Source: Tritrichomonas musculus (Eukaryota > Parabasalia > Tritrichomonadida > Tritrichomonadidae). From it: a DNA stretch of 64,000 bases. How positions within the stretch are numbered: position 1 is the stretch's first letter; each line of letters starts with the position of its first letter. The notes beneath the pieces were generated by a model. The model ran no database searches and was not told the DNA's origin. It saw only the letters and a program-made list of their open reading frames with translations. Below, one piece after another: positions 11,800-21,050 of the stretch. The stretch is from positions 868,001 through 932,000 of the forward strand of contig JAPFFF010000021.1 of the NCBI GenBank assembly GCA_039105265.1, read 5' to 3'. Made by a program: the position numbers and the translations under genes.

Positions 11800-13218
11800 A
11801 TGAGCGCGTATTACAAAAACATTGCATGTATTGGTGCGGGATATGTTGGATGTCCATCAATGGCTGTTTTGGCTGAAATGTGTCCTGAATTTACTGTTAC
11901 GCTGGTTGATAATGATGCTAAAAAAGTTGATGCATGGAACTCTTTTAAACTTCCAATTTTCGAACCAAAGCTGGATCAAATCTTAAAAAAAGTACTTAAT
12001 AAAAATCTTCATATTACAACAGATTTACAAAAAGCTGTTGAAAACGCAGACATCATTTTCATAGCAGTTAACACTCCAACAAAAACAATTGGTGAAGGAG
12101 CAGGAAAAGCTACATTAGTAAAACATGTTGAACATGTTGCTCGTGAGATTGGCAGATTCGCTTTAAAGCCCTCAATTGTTGTCGAAAAATCTACTGTTCC
12201 TGTTGGAGTTTCTAGATCAATTAAAACAGTTTTAAATGCAAATTCTGAGCACGGAATTAATTTTCGAGTTTTGTCAAATCCTGAATTTATGTCTGAAGGA
12301 TGTGCCATCGATAACTTACATAATCCTGACCGGATTCTAATTGGCCATGAGGATAATGAAGAGTGTCGTGAAGCTGCTCTCATTCTAAAATCAATATATC
12401 AAAAATGGGTGCCTGAAGAAAAAATATTGCTTACTGATTGTTGGTCGTCTGAATTAGCCAAAATTTCGATGAGTGCCTTTTTAGCTCAACGTATATCATC
12501 CATAAATGCAATTTCAGCGATTTGTGAAAAAACTGGTGCAAATGTTAATGAAGTTTCACGTGCAGTTGGATCTGATGATCGAATTGGGCCAAAATTCATA
12601 AAAGCTTCAGTTGGATTTGGTGGTAGTACATTTGCTAAAGATATTCTTCAACTAGTTTATATAGCTCAATCTCTAAAATTAAAAGAAGTCGCACGTTATT
12701 GGGAGTTGGTCGTTCAAATGAATAATTACCAAATAGAAAGATTTGCTGCAAATATTGTTTACACTCTTTTCAGTACATTAATGAACAAAACTTTAACCAT
12801 ATTTGGATTTGCTTTCAAAGCGCACACAAATGATACGAGAGGTTCTCCAGCAATCAAAATTTGTGATCTTCTCCTCGAAGAAGGTGCAATCTTAAACATT
12901 TTTGATCTAATGACACCAAAAGAGCAAGTTTTTTCTGAACTTCAAATTTATAATCCAAATTTAACAAATGAATTGCTTGAAAAAAATGTAAAAGTATTCA
13001 ATGAAGATGCTTATTTGTCTACAAAAGATGCACATGCAATTGTAATTTTGAATGATTCTCCTGAATTTTGCTCTCTTAACTTCAAGAAGATTCATGAAAA
13101 TATGATGAAACCGGCATTTATATTTGATGGGAGAAATTTGCTTGATAGGAAGAAGCTTAAAGAAATTGGATTTTATACCCACGGAATTGGCGTTGTTCCT
13201 GACGAACTTAATGAATAA
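11800..13218 (+). CDS. UDP-glucose 6-dehydrogenase-like protein lacking the catalytic Cys
   Basis: 472 residues, close to the usual length of animal-type UGDH, which oxidises UDP-glucose to UDP-glucuronate with two NAD+. Visible: Rossmann motif IGAGYVG near residue 9, STVPVG, NPEFMSEG, the central AFLAQRISSINAISAICEKTGA stretch, GFGGS, and the C-terminal GFAFK motif of the UDP-binding domain. Two catalytic positions are changed. The family motif GFGGSCF reads GFGGSTF (Thr277 in place of the thioester-forming Cys), and the Asn of the KLAAN motif is Ser225. The matching Lys221 and Asp281 remain. The frame is fully open and the rest is well conserved. It may be a related enzyme with other chemistry or a regulatory paralogue; the change is unlikely to be simple decay. 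The stop overlaps TAAA. Confidence 0.85.
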   Translation: MSAYYKNIACIGAGYVGCPSMAVLAEMCPEFTVTLVDNDAKKVDAWNSFKLPIFEPKLDQILKKVLNKNLHITTDLQKAVENADIIFIAVNTPTKTIGEGAGKATLVKHVEHVAREIGRFALKPSIVVEKSTVPVGVSRSIKTVLNANSEHGINFRVLSNPEFMSEGCAIDNLHNPDRILIGHEDNEECREAALILKSIYQKWVPEEKILLTDCWSSELAKISMSAFLAQRISSINAISAICEKTGANVNEVSRAVGSDDRIGPKFIKASVGFGGSTFAKDILQLVYIAQSLKLKEVARYWELVVQMNNYQIERFAANIVYTLFSTLMNKTLTIFGFAFKAHTNDTRGSPAIKICDLLLEEGAILNIFDLMTPKEQVFSELQIYNPNLTNELLEKNVKVFNEDAYLSTKDAHAIVILNDSPEFCSLNFKKIHENMMKPAFIFDGRNLLDRKKLKEIGFYTHGIGVVPDELNE

Positions 13219-13491
13219 ATGTATCTTTCCGCTGAGAATTTTATTTAATAAGACTTTTTTGATCATTGCTAATTCAATTATTTGTAATTATATATAATTA
13301 TTATAAAATTATTTGTATTTATATATAATATATAAAAAATTAATTTAATATCCTCTATATGGGAAAAATGTGGTAGTTTTGGTAAGGAAAGCATTATCTT
13401 TTGAAAATAAATTAATATTAATTTATTAATAAGTGCATTAATTATTATTATTATTATTATTATTTAGTATGGCCATAACAAAATAGTCATA

Positions 13492-13782
13492 TTAATCATA
13501 TTTTAAATTATGTTCAAATAAAGACCGTTCAACATTTGCTTGATTTACAATATATTTAATCTCATCTTCGTTATTATTTTCAACTAATTCTTTGCTTATT
13601 GCATTTTTCAAATATTTTTCAAATATTTTTAGGTCTTCATCGATACGATCAGTAGACCCAATTTTAAAATTCCGATCTTTAATGTCAGAAGCATCGTTGT
13701 TATTCTGATCTTTGTCATCTTCATTTTTATTTACATCTAGAGGAGAAACAGGTCTTGGGAAATAGCTTTCAAAAGCTCCCAT
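13492..13782 (-). CDS. Small acidic hypothetical protein
   Basis: 96 residues, Asp/Asn/Lys-rich in the first half (DVNKNEDDKDQNNND), with a helical, charged C-terminal half. No signal peptide, membrane segment or known domain. It is divergent from the coiled-coil gene at 13841, with only 58 bases between the two ATGs, so they probably share a promoter region. The ATG lies in MGAFESYFPRP. It could be a real small gene or a chance frame; composition and the divergent layout favour a gene. Confidence 0.5.
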   Translation of the reverse strand: MGAFESYFPRPVSPLDVNKNEDDKDQNNNDASDIKDRNFKIGSTDRIDEDLKIFEKYLKNAISKELVENNNEDEIKYIVNQANVERSLFEHNLKYD

Positions 13783-13840
13783 ATAAAATATAAAATCTCT
13801 AAGGAGAACGTTTAAATATACGTTAATTTAGTTTAAATTT

Positions 13841-15157
13841 ATGATTACAGAATCTGAAGTACTTTTAAGAATTGATTATAGTGCTCTATATCGCTTTTTA
13901 AACAACTTTAATGATCATTTAATAAAACATGATGAACAAATTGCAGAACTACAAAGGTTACTTTCTGATGTCCCTTCGAGAAATGATATAAATAAAATAC
14001 GTGATGAATTAGATCATAAAATAGATCAATTTAAAGATGACCTTGGTCAAAAAATTGATGACAATAATCAAATTCTTAATGATCAAATTAAAAGTTTAAA
14101 AGATGAGAATTCTTTGTTATCAGATAGAATCAATAAAATCGAATCTAAGCTTGATCAGGATAGTGAAAAAATTGCAAATCTTGAATCAGAATTAGACAAA
14201 CTAAAGGAGAAAATATCTAGTCTCGATTCGTCTGATCAAGAATTAAAGATTTCAGAAGCCTTCGAAAAAATTAAAAACTTGAATGACATGATAAATGAAA
14301 ACAGGGAATATATTAATACGATTGCGACTGCTTACTCACTTGTAAACAATGGAGGTGTTAATAATAATACAAATGGTGAAAATAATTCTATACTTGGCCC
14401 ATCACTCAAAAGAACATTATATTCAACATCAGATTATATTACAAGAAATTTCAAGAAACTCCAAGATGCATTAAAAGCACTTCAAAATGGAAATAAAGAA
14501 ACCCCAACAATAGTAGAAAAAAAGATTGATATTGATCTGTCTGGATTAAATTATAATGGGAGTGAAATTTCTGCAAAGTTTGAAGATGAGCCACAGCTAC
14601 CACCTATACGTAAGTTTCATGAAATCCCTGAAGCAGTCCAATATATGTATGATAGTTTTCCAAAGCTTCAAGGATTTCTGAAAGCTTTGCATGGAAAATT
14701 GGCAACTGTTAAGTCTTCTGATTTTGATCCATCAGCATTTGATAACTTATTGGCCACAATTCGAAAAGCTCTAGCAGATATGGCATCCGATATAAATGCT
14801 CTCAAAAAGCAATCGGGAAAAGGGTTAACTAAGGCTGATGTAATGAAATTAATTCGTGATTTTCTTGATCAGGAAGAGTATGAAGATGATCATGAAGCAA
14901 CTTCTATTGGATACGTCAAATGCATAGCTTGTGGAAGAGAAATCAACAAAGTTGCTGGAGCAATGACTGAAGCTCAAGCCTATAAGTCATTAGGAGCTCC
15001 ATCAAATTCAATAGCATTTAGACCTTATATAGGTGATCACTTAATTAGACAGTCATTCGGTAATTCTGATGAAGTGGATAAAAGCTTTTATGAAAGCCCC
15101 AGATCAAGAAGACCAAAAAGGAGTAATAGAAAATATAAGCCACATCCACCAGACTAA
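13841..15157 (+). CDS. Coiled-coil protein with a C-terminal Cys-containing segment (possible DUF4795/QRICH2-like)
   Basis: 438 residues. About residues 10-160 form a heptad-rich coiled coil (for example KIESKLDQDSEKIANLESEL). A low-complexity GGVNNNTNGENN break follows, then a second helical region to about 340. Near residue 360 is YVKCIACGREI, a Cys-x2-Cys motif, followed by a basic, Pro/Arg-rich tail (SPRSRRPKRSNRKYKPH). This order of long coiled coil, helical domain and CxxCGR-type motif recalls DUF4795/QRICH2-like flagellar proteins. That match is from memory and tentative. A cytoskeletal or flagellar role is inference. Confidence 0.7.
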   Translation: MITESEVLLRIDYSALYRFLNNFNDHLIKHDEQIAELQRLLSDVPSRNDINKIRDELDHKIDQFKDDLGQKIDDNNQILNDQIKSLKDENSLLSDRINKIESKLDQDSEKIANLESELDKLKEKISSLDSSDQELKISEAFEKIKNLNDMINENREYINTIATAYSLVNNGGVNNNTNGENNSILGPSLKRTLYSTSDYITRNFKKLQDALKALQNGNKETPTIVEKKIDIDLSGLNYNGSEISAKFEDEPQLPPIRKFHEIPEAVQYMYDSFPKLQGFLKALHGKLATVKSSDFDPSAFDNLLATIRKALADMASDINALKKQSGKGLTKADVMKLIRDFLDQEEYEDDHEATSIGYVKCIACGREINKVAGAMTEAQAYKSLGAPSNSIAFRPYIGDHLIRQSFGNSDEVDKSFYESPRSRRPKRSNRKYKPHPPD

Positions 15158-15822
15158 TAACGAATGAATATGGCTCAAGTATTCATCAAGAATAGCATAT
15201 ATATATTATTATGATTGTATAATGCGTTTAAATATTAATAATTTCTAGGTATATTCCACAAAATTATTTTTGATTAATGATTGTTTTAAAATATAATTAT
15301 TTTATAAAATAAAATCTGGTGTGCATTGCCTACAATGCAAGATCTTTTAATAAGCCTTTTTTTTAACGTCATTATGTTTTTAAGTAATATTTTCGGATGG
15401 TTTTCAAATTTGTATAATCATTCAATTTTATTGAAAAATAAACATAACTTTTTGAAACGTTAAGATTAAAATAAGGTTAAAAAGTCCTCATTCATGTGAA
15501 GTGATTTTTCATAGTTTTTATTTTACAATCAATTTATACTAATTATTTGTTTTTAAGCACTATTTTTGCAAAATCTTTTTAATTGAAAAAAAAAGTTTCA
15601 TATAGAAAAAATCATATTGTTATGTGTAGGTTAACCTTTTTTATGAAAAAAAGAATAATACTTATCTTTAATAATTTTTAAAATAAATATATTTTTTATA
15701 TAAATATCATAAATAAAGATTATTTTTATTATATATACTTTAAATATAAATGTAATTAATAAAAGAAAAACAAGATACAACATCATTGAGCAGGAATAGA
15801 AATTTTTCAAAAGCAAATTAAA
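15158..15822. other. AT-rich intergenic region
   Basis: 665 bp, extremely AT-rich, with TTCATATAGAAAAAATCATAT-like phrases and many A/T runs. No gene, RNA or element recognised. Confidence 0.6.
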
Positions 15823-17094
15823 ATGGAATCAAATCCAACACCTAAATGGTTTATAGCCATTCCAGTTATTTGTTTAGTTGCCTTTTCGGCAGCTGTATTT
15901 GCTGCTAGTAGTAATTGGCGTCGTGGCTTTCTTTTCATGATATCTGGACTTTTTGGATTTCTCCTTAAATATGGGCCATTTGGCTTTACGTGCACATTCC
16001 GAACAATGCTCAACGCCGGTGATTTTACTCAAATGCGCCATATGTGCCTAATGCTTTTCTTTTCCACTTTATTCATTAGTTTACTCCAAATTAAGCATTG
16101 GATTAAGCATCCATTCTTTTTCCCATCGAAAGATACTTTTTCACTTGCTCACGAAAAAATTGGTTGGTCCCTTGTTTTAGGATCATACATGTTCGGAATG
16201 GGAATGCAATTAGGTTCAGGTTGTGCTACAGGTACGTTAGTTGGTATTGGTGAAGGATCTCTTAAAAGTTGTTTAGTTTTTGTTTTCTTTATAATGGGAG
16301 CAACAATTGGAGCCCTTAATCCTGTTTTTAACTGGTGGTCAAAACTTCCAGCCTTTAAATCGCCTACAACGATCCACTGGCTCTGGGTTCTTTTAATTTT
16401 ATTAGTCCTTACAATTCTCACAATTGTTGCTGATAGAATTGTTCAAATAATCAAGGAGCGTAAAAATGCAAGCGGTAACGATCAAAAAAGCTTCGAATCT
16501 AATCTTAAGCAAACTCGTTTGCTTATGACCATTGGTGTCAGCGATGAAAACGACCAAAAAACCGTATCAAAGAAGTTTTTGCATGATTTACTTATTGACG
16601 CACTCATTGGACTATGCATAGCGGCTTTCTTTGTCTGCGATGGACAGGTTATTGGTGTCATGGGCGTTTTCCCACTTATCGGAGGAACAATTCTTAAAGC
16701 TTGTGGATGCAAAGTTAGTACATGGGATTATTATAAAACGCATCCTCTTCCAACGAATTTCCTTGATACTGATATGTTTGTTTCGGATGCTTTCATTGCT
16801 CTCGGAGCATTTCTCGCTTCATCAATACTCAGAAACTTTGGGCATGGGCAAAAGAAGGAATGGATGGAATATGTAAAGGGAGTAGTTGGTGGACTTCTTA
16901 TGGGTCTTGGAGGAAGAATGTCCTACGGATGTAATATCGGATCAATGCTTAGTGGTATTACTTCAGCATCAATGCATGGTTTTGTTTGGATGGTATGTGC
17001 TATTTGTGGTTCAGGAACCGTATTTTTAGTTACATATCTTATAAATAAGCTCAAGGAAACCACCCAGAAAGGACAAGTTTATGATGAAATTTAA
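15823..17094 (+). CDS. YeeE/YedE-family (TsuA-like) sulfur-compound transporter
   Basis: 423 residues with about nine or ten membrane segments. Family marks are the duplicated Cys motifs: FTCTFR (Cys57), GMQLGSGCATGTLVGIGEG (Cys134) and GGRMSYGCNIGSMLSG (Cys370). In bacteria, YeeE/YedE (TsuA) proteins take up thiosulfate, handing the substrate along conserved cysteines. A hydrophilic loop near residues 210-245 separates the two halves. No partner TsuB or sulfurtransferase gene lies nearby. The family is chiefly prokaryotic, so lateral transfer into the protist lineage is likely, but the base composition is now that of the host. The stop overlaps TAAA. Confidence 0.85.
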   Translation: MESNPTPKWFIAIPVICLVAFSAAVFAASSNWRRGFLFMISGLFGFLLKYGPFGFTCTFRTMLNAGDFTQMRHMCLMLFFSTLFISLLQIKHWIKHPFFFPSKDTFSLAHEKIGWSLVLGSYMFGMGMQLGSGCATGTLVGIGEGSLKSCLVFVFFIMGATIGALNPVFNWWSKLPAFKSPTTIHWLWVLLILLVLTILTIVADRIVQIIKERKNASGNDQKSFESNLKQTRLLMTIGVSDENDQKTVSKKFLHDLLIDALIGLCIAAFFVCDGQVIGVMGVFPLIGGTILKACGCKVSTWDYYKTHPLPTNFLDTDMFVSDAFIALGAFLASSILRNFGHGQKKEWMEYVKGVVGGLLMGLGGRMSYGCNIGSMLSGITSASMHGFVWMVCAICGSGTVFLVTYLINKLKETTQKGQVYDEI

Positions 17095-17204
17095 ATTCAA
17101 ATAAAATATTATTCTAGTCATTTTGTCTTACTTTTAAACAAAATCACAATAAAAGAGATATATTAATTATTTATTTTGTTTAATGAATAAGAGAGGGAGA
17201 GTAA

Positions 17205-18350
17205 TTAATTATTTCTTTCTATTTTAGGACGAGAGTTTTCAGCATCAGGTCTTGAATGACGTCTTAATGGGGCATTTTCATCATCTGGTCTTGAGTGGCG
17301 TCTTGATGGGGCATTTTCATCATCTGGTCTTGAGTGGCGTCTCATTGGTGAATTTTCATTATCTTCTCTCCTAAATCCTGAAGAAAAGCGGTCTCTTCTG
17401 CGTTGATTTCTTATGATTTGTTCTTTATCGCGTTCTTCAGAAATAACTCCTACATCTTGTTCTGTAAGTTGAATAAGTTTCATTGATTGAAGATAATCGC
17501 AAATATCCTCGGAGCTATTTCCAGCCTTAATTTGAAGGCGAGCCGTTCTAATTGCAATACGAGATAAAATCAAGCATTGTTGATAATCTGGGGTATCTAA
17601 AAATTGTCTGCAAACAAGTGGTCCTTTCCTATTGAAAAATGAAGAAAATTTATTGATATGAGAGAATGGTCCTTGGTGGCTTGATGAATTTAATGGTGCG
17701 GTTACATTTTTTGTTGTTTGTGTATCTTCAAGAAGTTTTGAGGTTGAATTAGTTTTTGTTCTTGAACCTGGTAAAGAAGAATTAAATCTTGAAAATCCAG
17801 GGAAATGATGGCGTCCAAAAAATGGTGTAATGCTTCTGTTAAAATCAACTTTAATAAGATCAATGACTTGTTTGCAAATTTTTTTGTTGATTATTCTAGA
17901 AGTTGAAGGTACAACTCGTTTGTATCCAATTGTTGAGCAAATGTAATCTGGTCTTTTACCTACTTTTATAAAGTCATAAATCTTTCTAACATTTTCTTCT
18001 GTAAGAACATCTTTGCAAACTGCATTGCGTGTATCGGTTAAACGATCGCAATTTTTAGAGAGGGCTTGAATTATTTCGTTAAGATTAACTTTTCCATCTG
18101 ATGAAGATCCGGTTTGAGTTGAAGATGATGTTCCGTTTGTGCTAGTTGCATTTCCAGCAGCATGTTGTTGAATAGCGGAAGGAGCTTGGCGGCGGAAGGG
18201 GCCTTCAATTTTGCGAATTTCATGTTCAATAAGTCGAACGATATTAAAGCATTCAAAATGAGCGATTCTAGAAACAGTATTATGCTTTCGTGGGGCTATT
18301 TCGTCAGTTATAGAAAGACTTAAAATAATGCAGATTGAAAGTCCAAGCAT
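17205..18350 (-). CDS. Secreted saposin-like (SAPLIP) protein with Arg/His-rich tail repeats
   Basis: 381 residues. The N-terminus MLGLSICIILSLSI is a good signal peptide. Cys spacings fit saposin-B-type helical domains: HFECFNIVRLIEHEIRKIE, then ENVRKIYDFIKVGKRPDYIC, and a later unit with QCLILSRIAIRTARLQIKAGNSSEDIC. The domains are separated by Ser/Thr/Asn-rich linkers (NATSTNGTSSSTQTGSSSDG). The C-terminus has three tandem 13-residue units of the type RRHSRPDDENAP. Saposin-like proteins bind lipids and in protists include amoebapores and trichomonad pore-formers. The long linkers and charged tail are unusual. A lytic or lipid-binding role is inference. Confidence 0.7.
   Translation of the reverse strand: MLGLSICIILSLSITDEIAPRKHNTVSRIAHFECFNIVRLIEHEIRKIEGPFRRQAPSAIQQHAAGNATSTNGTSSSTQTGSSSDGKVNLNEIIQALSKNCDRLTDTRNAVCKDVLTEENVRKIYDFIKVGKRPDYICSTIGYKRVVPSTSRIINKKICKQVIDLIKVDFNRSITPFFGRHHFPGFSRFNSSLPGSRTKTNSTSKLLEDTQTTKNVTAPLNSSSHQGPFSHINKFSSFFNRKGPLVCRQFLDTPDYQQCLILSRIAIRTARLQIKAGNSSEDICDYLQSMKLIQLTEQDVGVISEERDKEQIIRNQRRRDRFSSGFRREDNENSPMRRHSRPDDENAPSRRHSRPDDENAPLRRHSRPDAENSRPKIERNN
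17218..17347 (-). repeat. Three 39-bp tandem repeats encoding RRHSRPDDENAP
   Basis: Near-identical 39-bp units at the 3' end of the saposin-like gene, encoding MRRHSRPDDENAP, SRRHSRPDDENAP and LRRHSRPDAENS. Their near identity in DNA implies recent expansion. Confidence 0.7.
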
Positions 18351-18357
18351 TAAATAT

Positions 18358-18363
18358 CAATGA
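18358..18363 (-). promoter_or_regulatory. Inr-like initiator (TCATTG) of the saposin-like gene
   Basis: Read on the minus strand, TCATTG matches TCA-Py-T/A and lies about 10 bases before the ATG at 18350, which supports that start. Confidence 0.5.
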
Positions 18364-18471
18364 AATTAAAGTTTATAAAAAATGATCGTTTTTGTTAAAA
18401 AATTGGCCTCTTGATTGAATTTGAAATTTTCATTTGGTTTTTTTGAATAATCGACCAATTCTAAAGATTTC

Positions 18472-18502
<31 letters not shown>

Positions 18503-21050
18503 ACCGAAATCATTAATGTCTATTTTTTCTTTTAAAAATCATTTTATATATGATATTATATTTTTTAAAGTAAAGATATATCAATTGTATCGCCAAACGT
18601 TCTACATTTAAAAGGCAGATGAGTTTCAATAAAAAATAAAGATTATTCTTTCAAAAAGTGATCAATAAAAAATATCTGAAAAAGTTTAAAAATGAAGGAG
18701 AAAAGCATTATCCGCTTTCTTTTAGTTAGTTTTATTATTATACATTATCAATTTAATTTGAATCACTATATAATAAATTACAAAAACAAAAATTAATAAA
18801 GATAATTTAGAGTTTTTTTATCAATTTTTTTCAAATAAATTATTTATTATTTCTATTAATTAATTCAAAAAAATTGTATATCTTAAACTTTTTCTGTAGC
18901 GTTTACATATTATTCTCCCGTTTACATATATAATTCTCCTCACTCTATTTAAATGTCATAAATCATCCTTTATTAATGATATCAATGATAATCTTTTCTA
19001 AGATATTTAAACTGTTCATAGATCATCAAAATGTTTTGATATGTATATAATATATTTCCTATATCAAAAAATATCTGAAATTGTTTTCATTTACATTTTC
19101 AATATTAAAACTTTCTGTTTGTGTGATTTGCTGATTTCAAAATATTAAAAAATATCTTACAAAAGTGTAAAAAAGCTTCAGACTTTTTGATAGATCATAA
19201 AATTCTCACTTTTTCGCAATTTTTATTCAATTTTTTCAATGATTTTTAATCGTTGTGGTTCATCATTTTTTTTAAATAAGTCGTCTACTTAAGCTCAGTT
19301 AAAATTAGCATAGTATTTACACTATTGCCATTCACAAATATCGATTAGGTTTACAGGCGCTTGAAATTCATGAGAAAAAAGTTCAAATGCTTAATTGATC
19401 AGGTCTCAATAGCAATAAAAATATCATCCAATCAAAACAATAAGCTTGATTTACATAATTGATTAAGAAATACATCCAAAATGTAGGTATTAGTAAACAT
19501 TTTTATATTATTTTTGTTCTTTTTCATGTTCTTTTTCATTTTTGAGTATATTTTAATCGTCGTTGCCCTAAGTTTATTTATTTTTTAGCTTCTAATTTAT
19601 GTTCTTTAATGAACAACCTTGCATAAGACTGGTATGAATGCATATCAAGCTGCTCATGCATTTGGCCTGCTTGAAGTATCCCGCTTTTATTGAATTATAA
19701 TACACATTGGAATATGTATTCTCAAATATGTTTATACTTTTTAGCATTTAATCTAAAGAATACGTGAAATGTATTCACATATAAATTCACTTATTGATGG
19801 ATCAGAAAAAAACTAATATTTCCCTTTAACTTTTATATTTTATTTTCTCTTTTTTTTTTTTTTTTTTTTTTAACTTTTTGAATAGAAAAAATGCGAAAAA
19901 GTGGGACTTTTTGTTGGTATAAACTTTTGAATTGAAAAAATGTGAGAAAAATTGAATCTATCGAATTTTTTTCTGATGTACGATACTAGGTCAATATACC
20001 TTTGTTTATCGTGGGAGATAAATTTGTTTCATGAGATTTTAATTATTAATTTCATTAATTAGCAAAGAAAAAATAATAAATATTGCAAAAAAAACAAAAA
20101 TTACTTAACTAGTTTCTATATTTGCTCAAAAAGCTTTTTTATAAATTAAGAGACTTTGTTTGGCCATTGATATTACTTTGAGCAGTTTATTTTTTTTTTG
20201 GATAAAACATGTCTATATACTTATATTAATATACAAAGCTTTTATATATTATAAAAAAGCGAATTAGTATCAAATGTGTTATTTCTTTTTTATCTTTTTT
20301 TTAATGTATCACTCTTCCTAAAAAGCGAATTTCTTTAGTTTTATATATATTCAAAGATTAAAGAATTTATTCACTTTTCATTACTTTAAATCTCTTTCAA
20401 ATACTTTTTTTTCAAAATGTAAAAATGAATTATTTGAAAAAGTGGAATAACTTTTGAGTTCTTCTAATTTTTTTTTTATATTTATCAAAAAATAGAAATA
20501 AAATTTTATCATTATTTTATGGCATAGTATTATGTTAAATATGAAATTTTTCTACAAAAGAAAAAAGATAATTGTTGTTTTTGTTTTTTTTAAAGGTTTT
20601 TTATTTTTTACCTTTTCAAAAAATTGAATTAAAATTTATTTAATTCTTTTTATGTAAAAAAAAAACGATTATTAAAATCCTAACAAAAATAAATTATTTA
20701 TTAAATACAAACTGTTAATATTGTTTTATATATATTATTAAAAGTATTTAATGAATAATAAATATTTTTTCAATCATATTTAATGATATAAATATATATT
20801 CAAAAAAAATATATAACGTTTTTTTTTTTTTTTTGAATCTATATTTTCTCTTTTTGACATGAAATGATATATTTTATCTTAATTTCATTAATGTACAAAT
20901 TGTATTATTGATATTAATAAATCAATTTAAAAGCCAAAAATTTCTTTTATTTTTTGACTTATTCCTCAAAATATGGTTACATTTTTTTCAATTAAAATAA
21001 AATATATTTTATCTTTCCTCTAAGATTTCGAATATATTGGCTGAAAAAAA
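18364..21050. other. Long AT-rich intergenic region with homopolymers
   Basis: 2.7 kb without a credible gene. It holds a run of about 28 A near 18471-18500, a run of over 20 T near 19850-19871 and several shorter T runs. A short coding-like phrase near 19627-19690 (frame reading KTGMNAYQAAHAFGLLEVSR) ends at a stop and has no start; it could be a transposase helix-turn-helix scrap. Nothing else recognised. Confidence 0.5.

Noticed and set aside
18471-20840. Long A and T runs as poly(A) tails of retrotransposons
   Set aside because: No coding sequence, target duplications or LINE/SINE-like bodies adjoin them; homopolymers are common in this AT-rich DNA.
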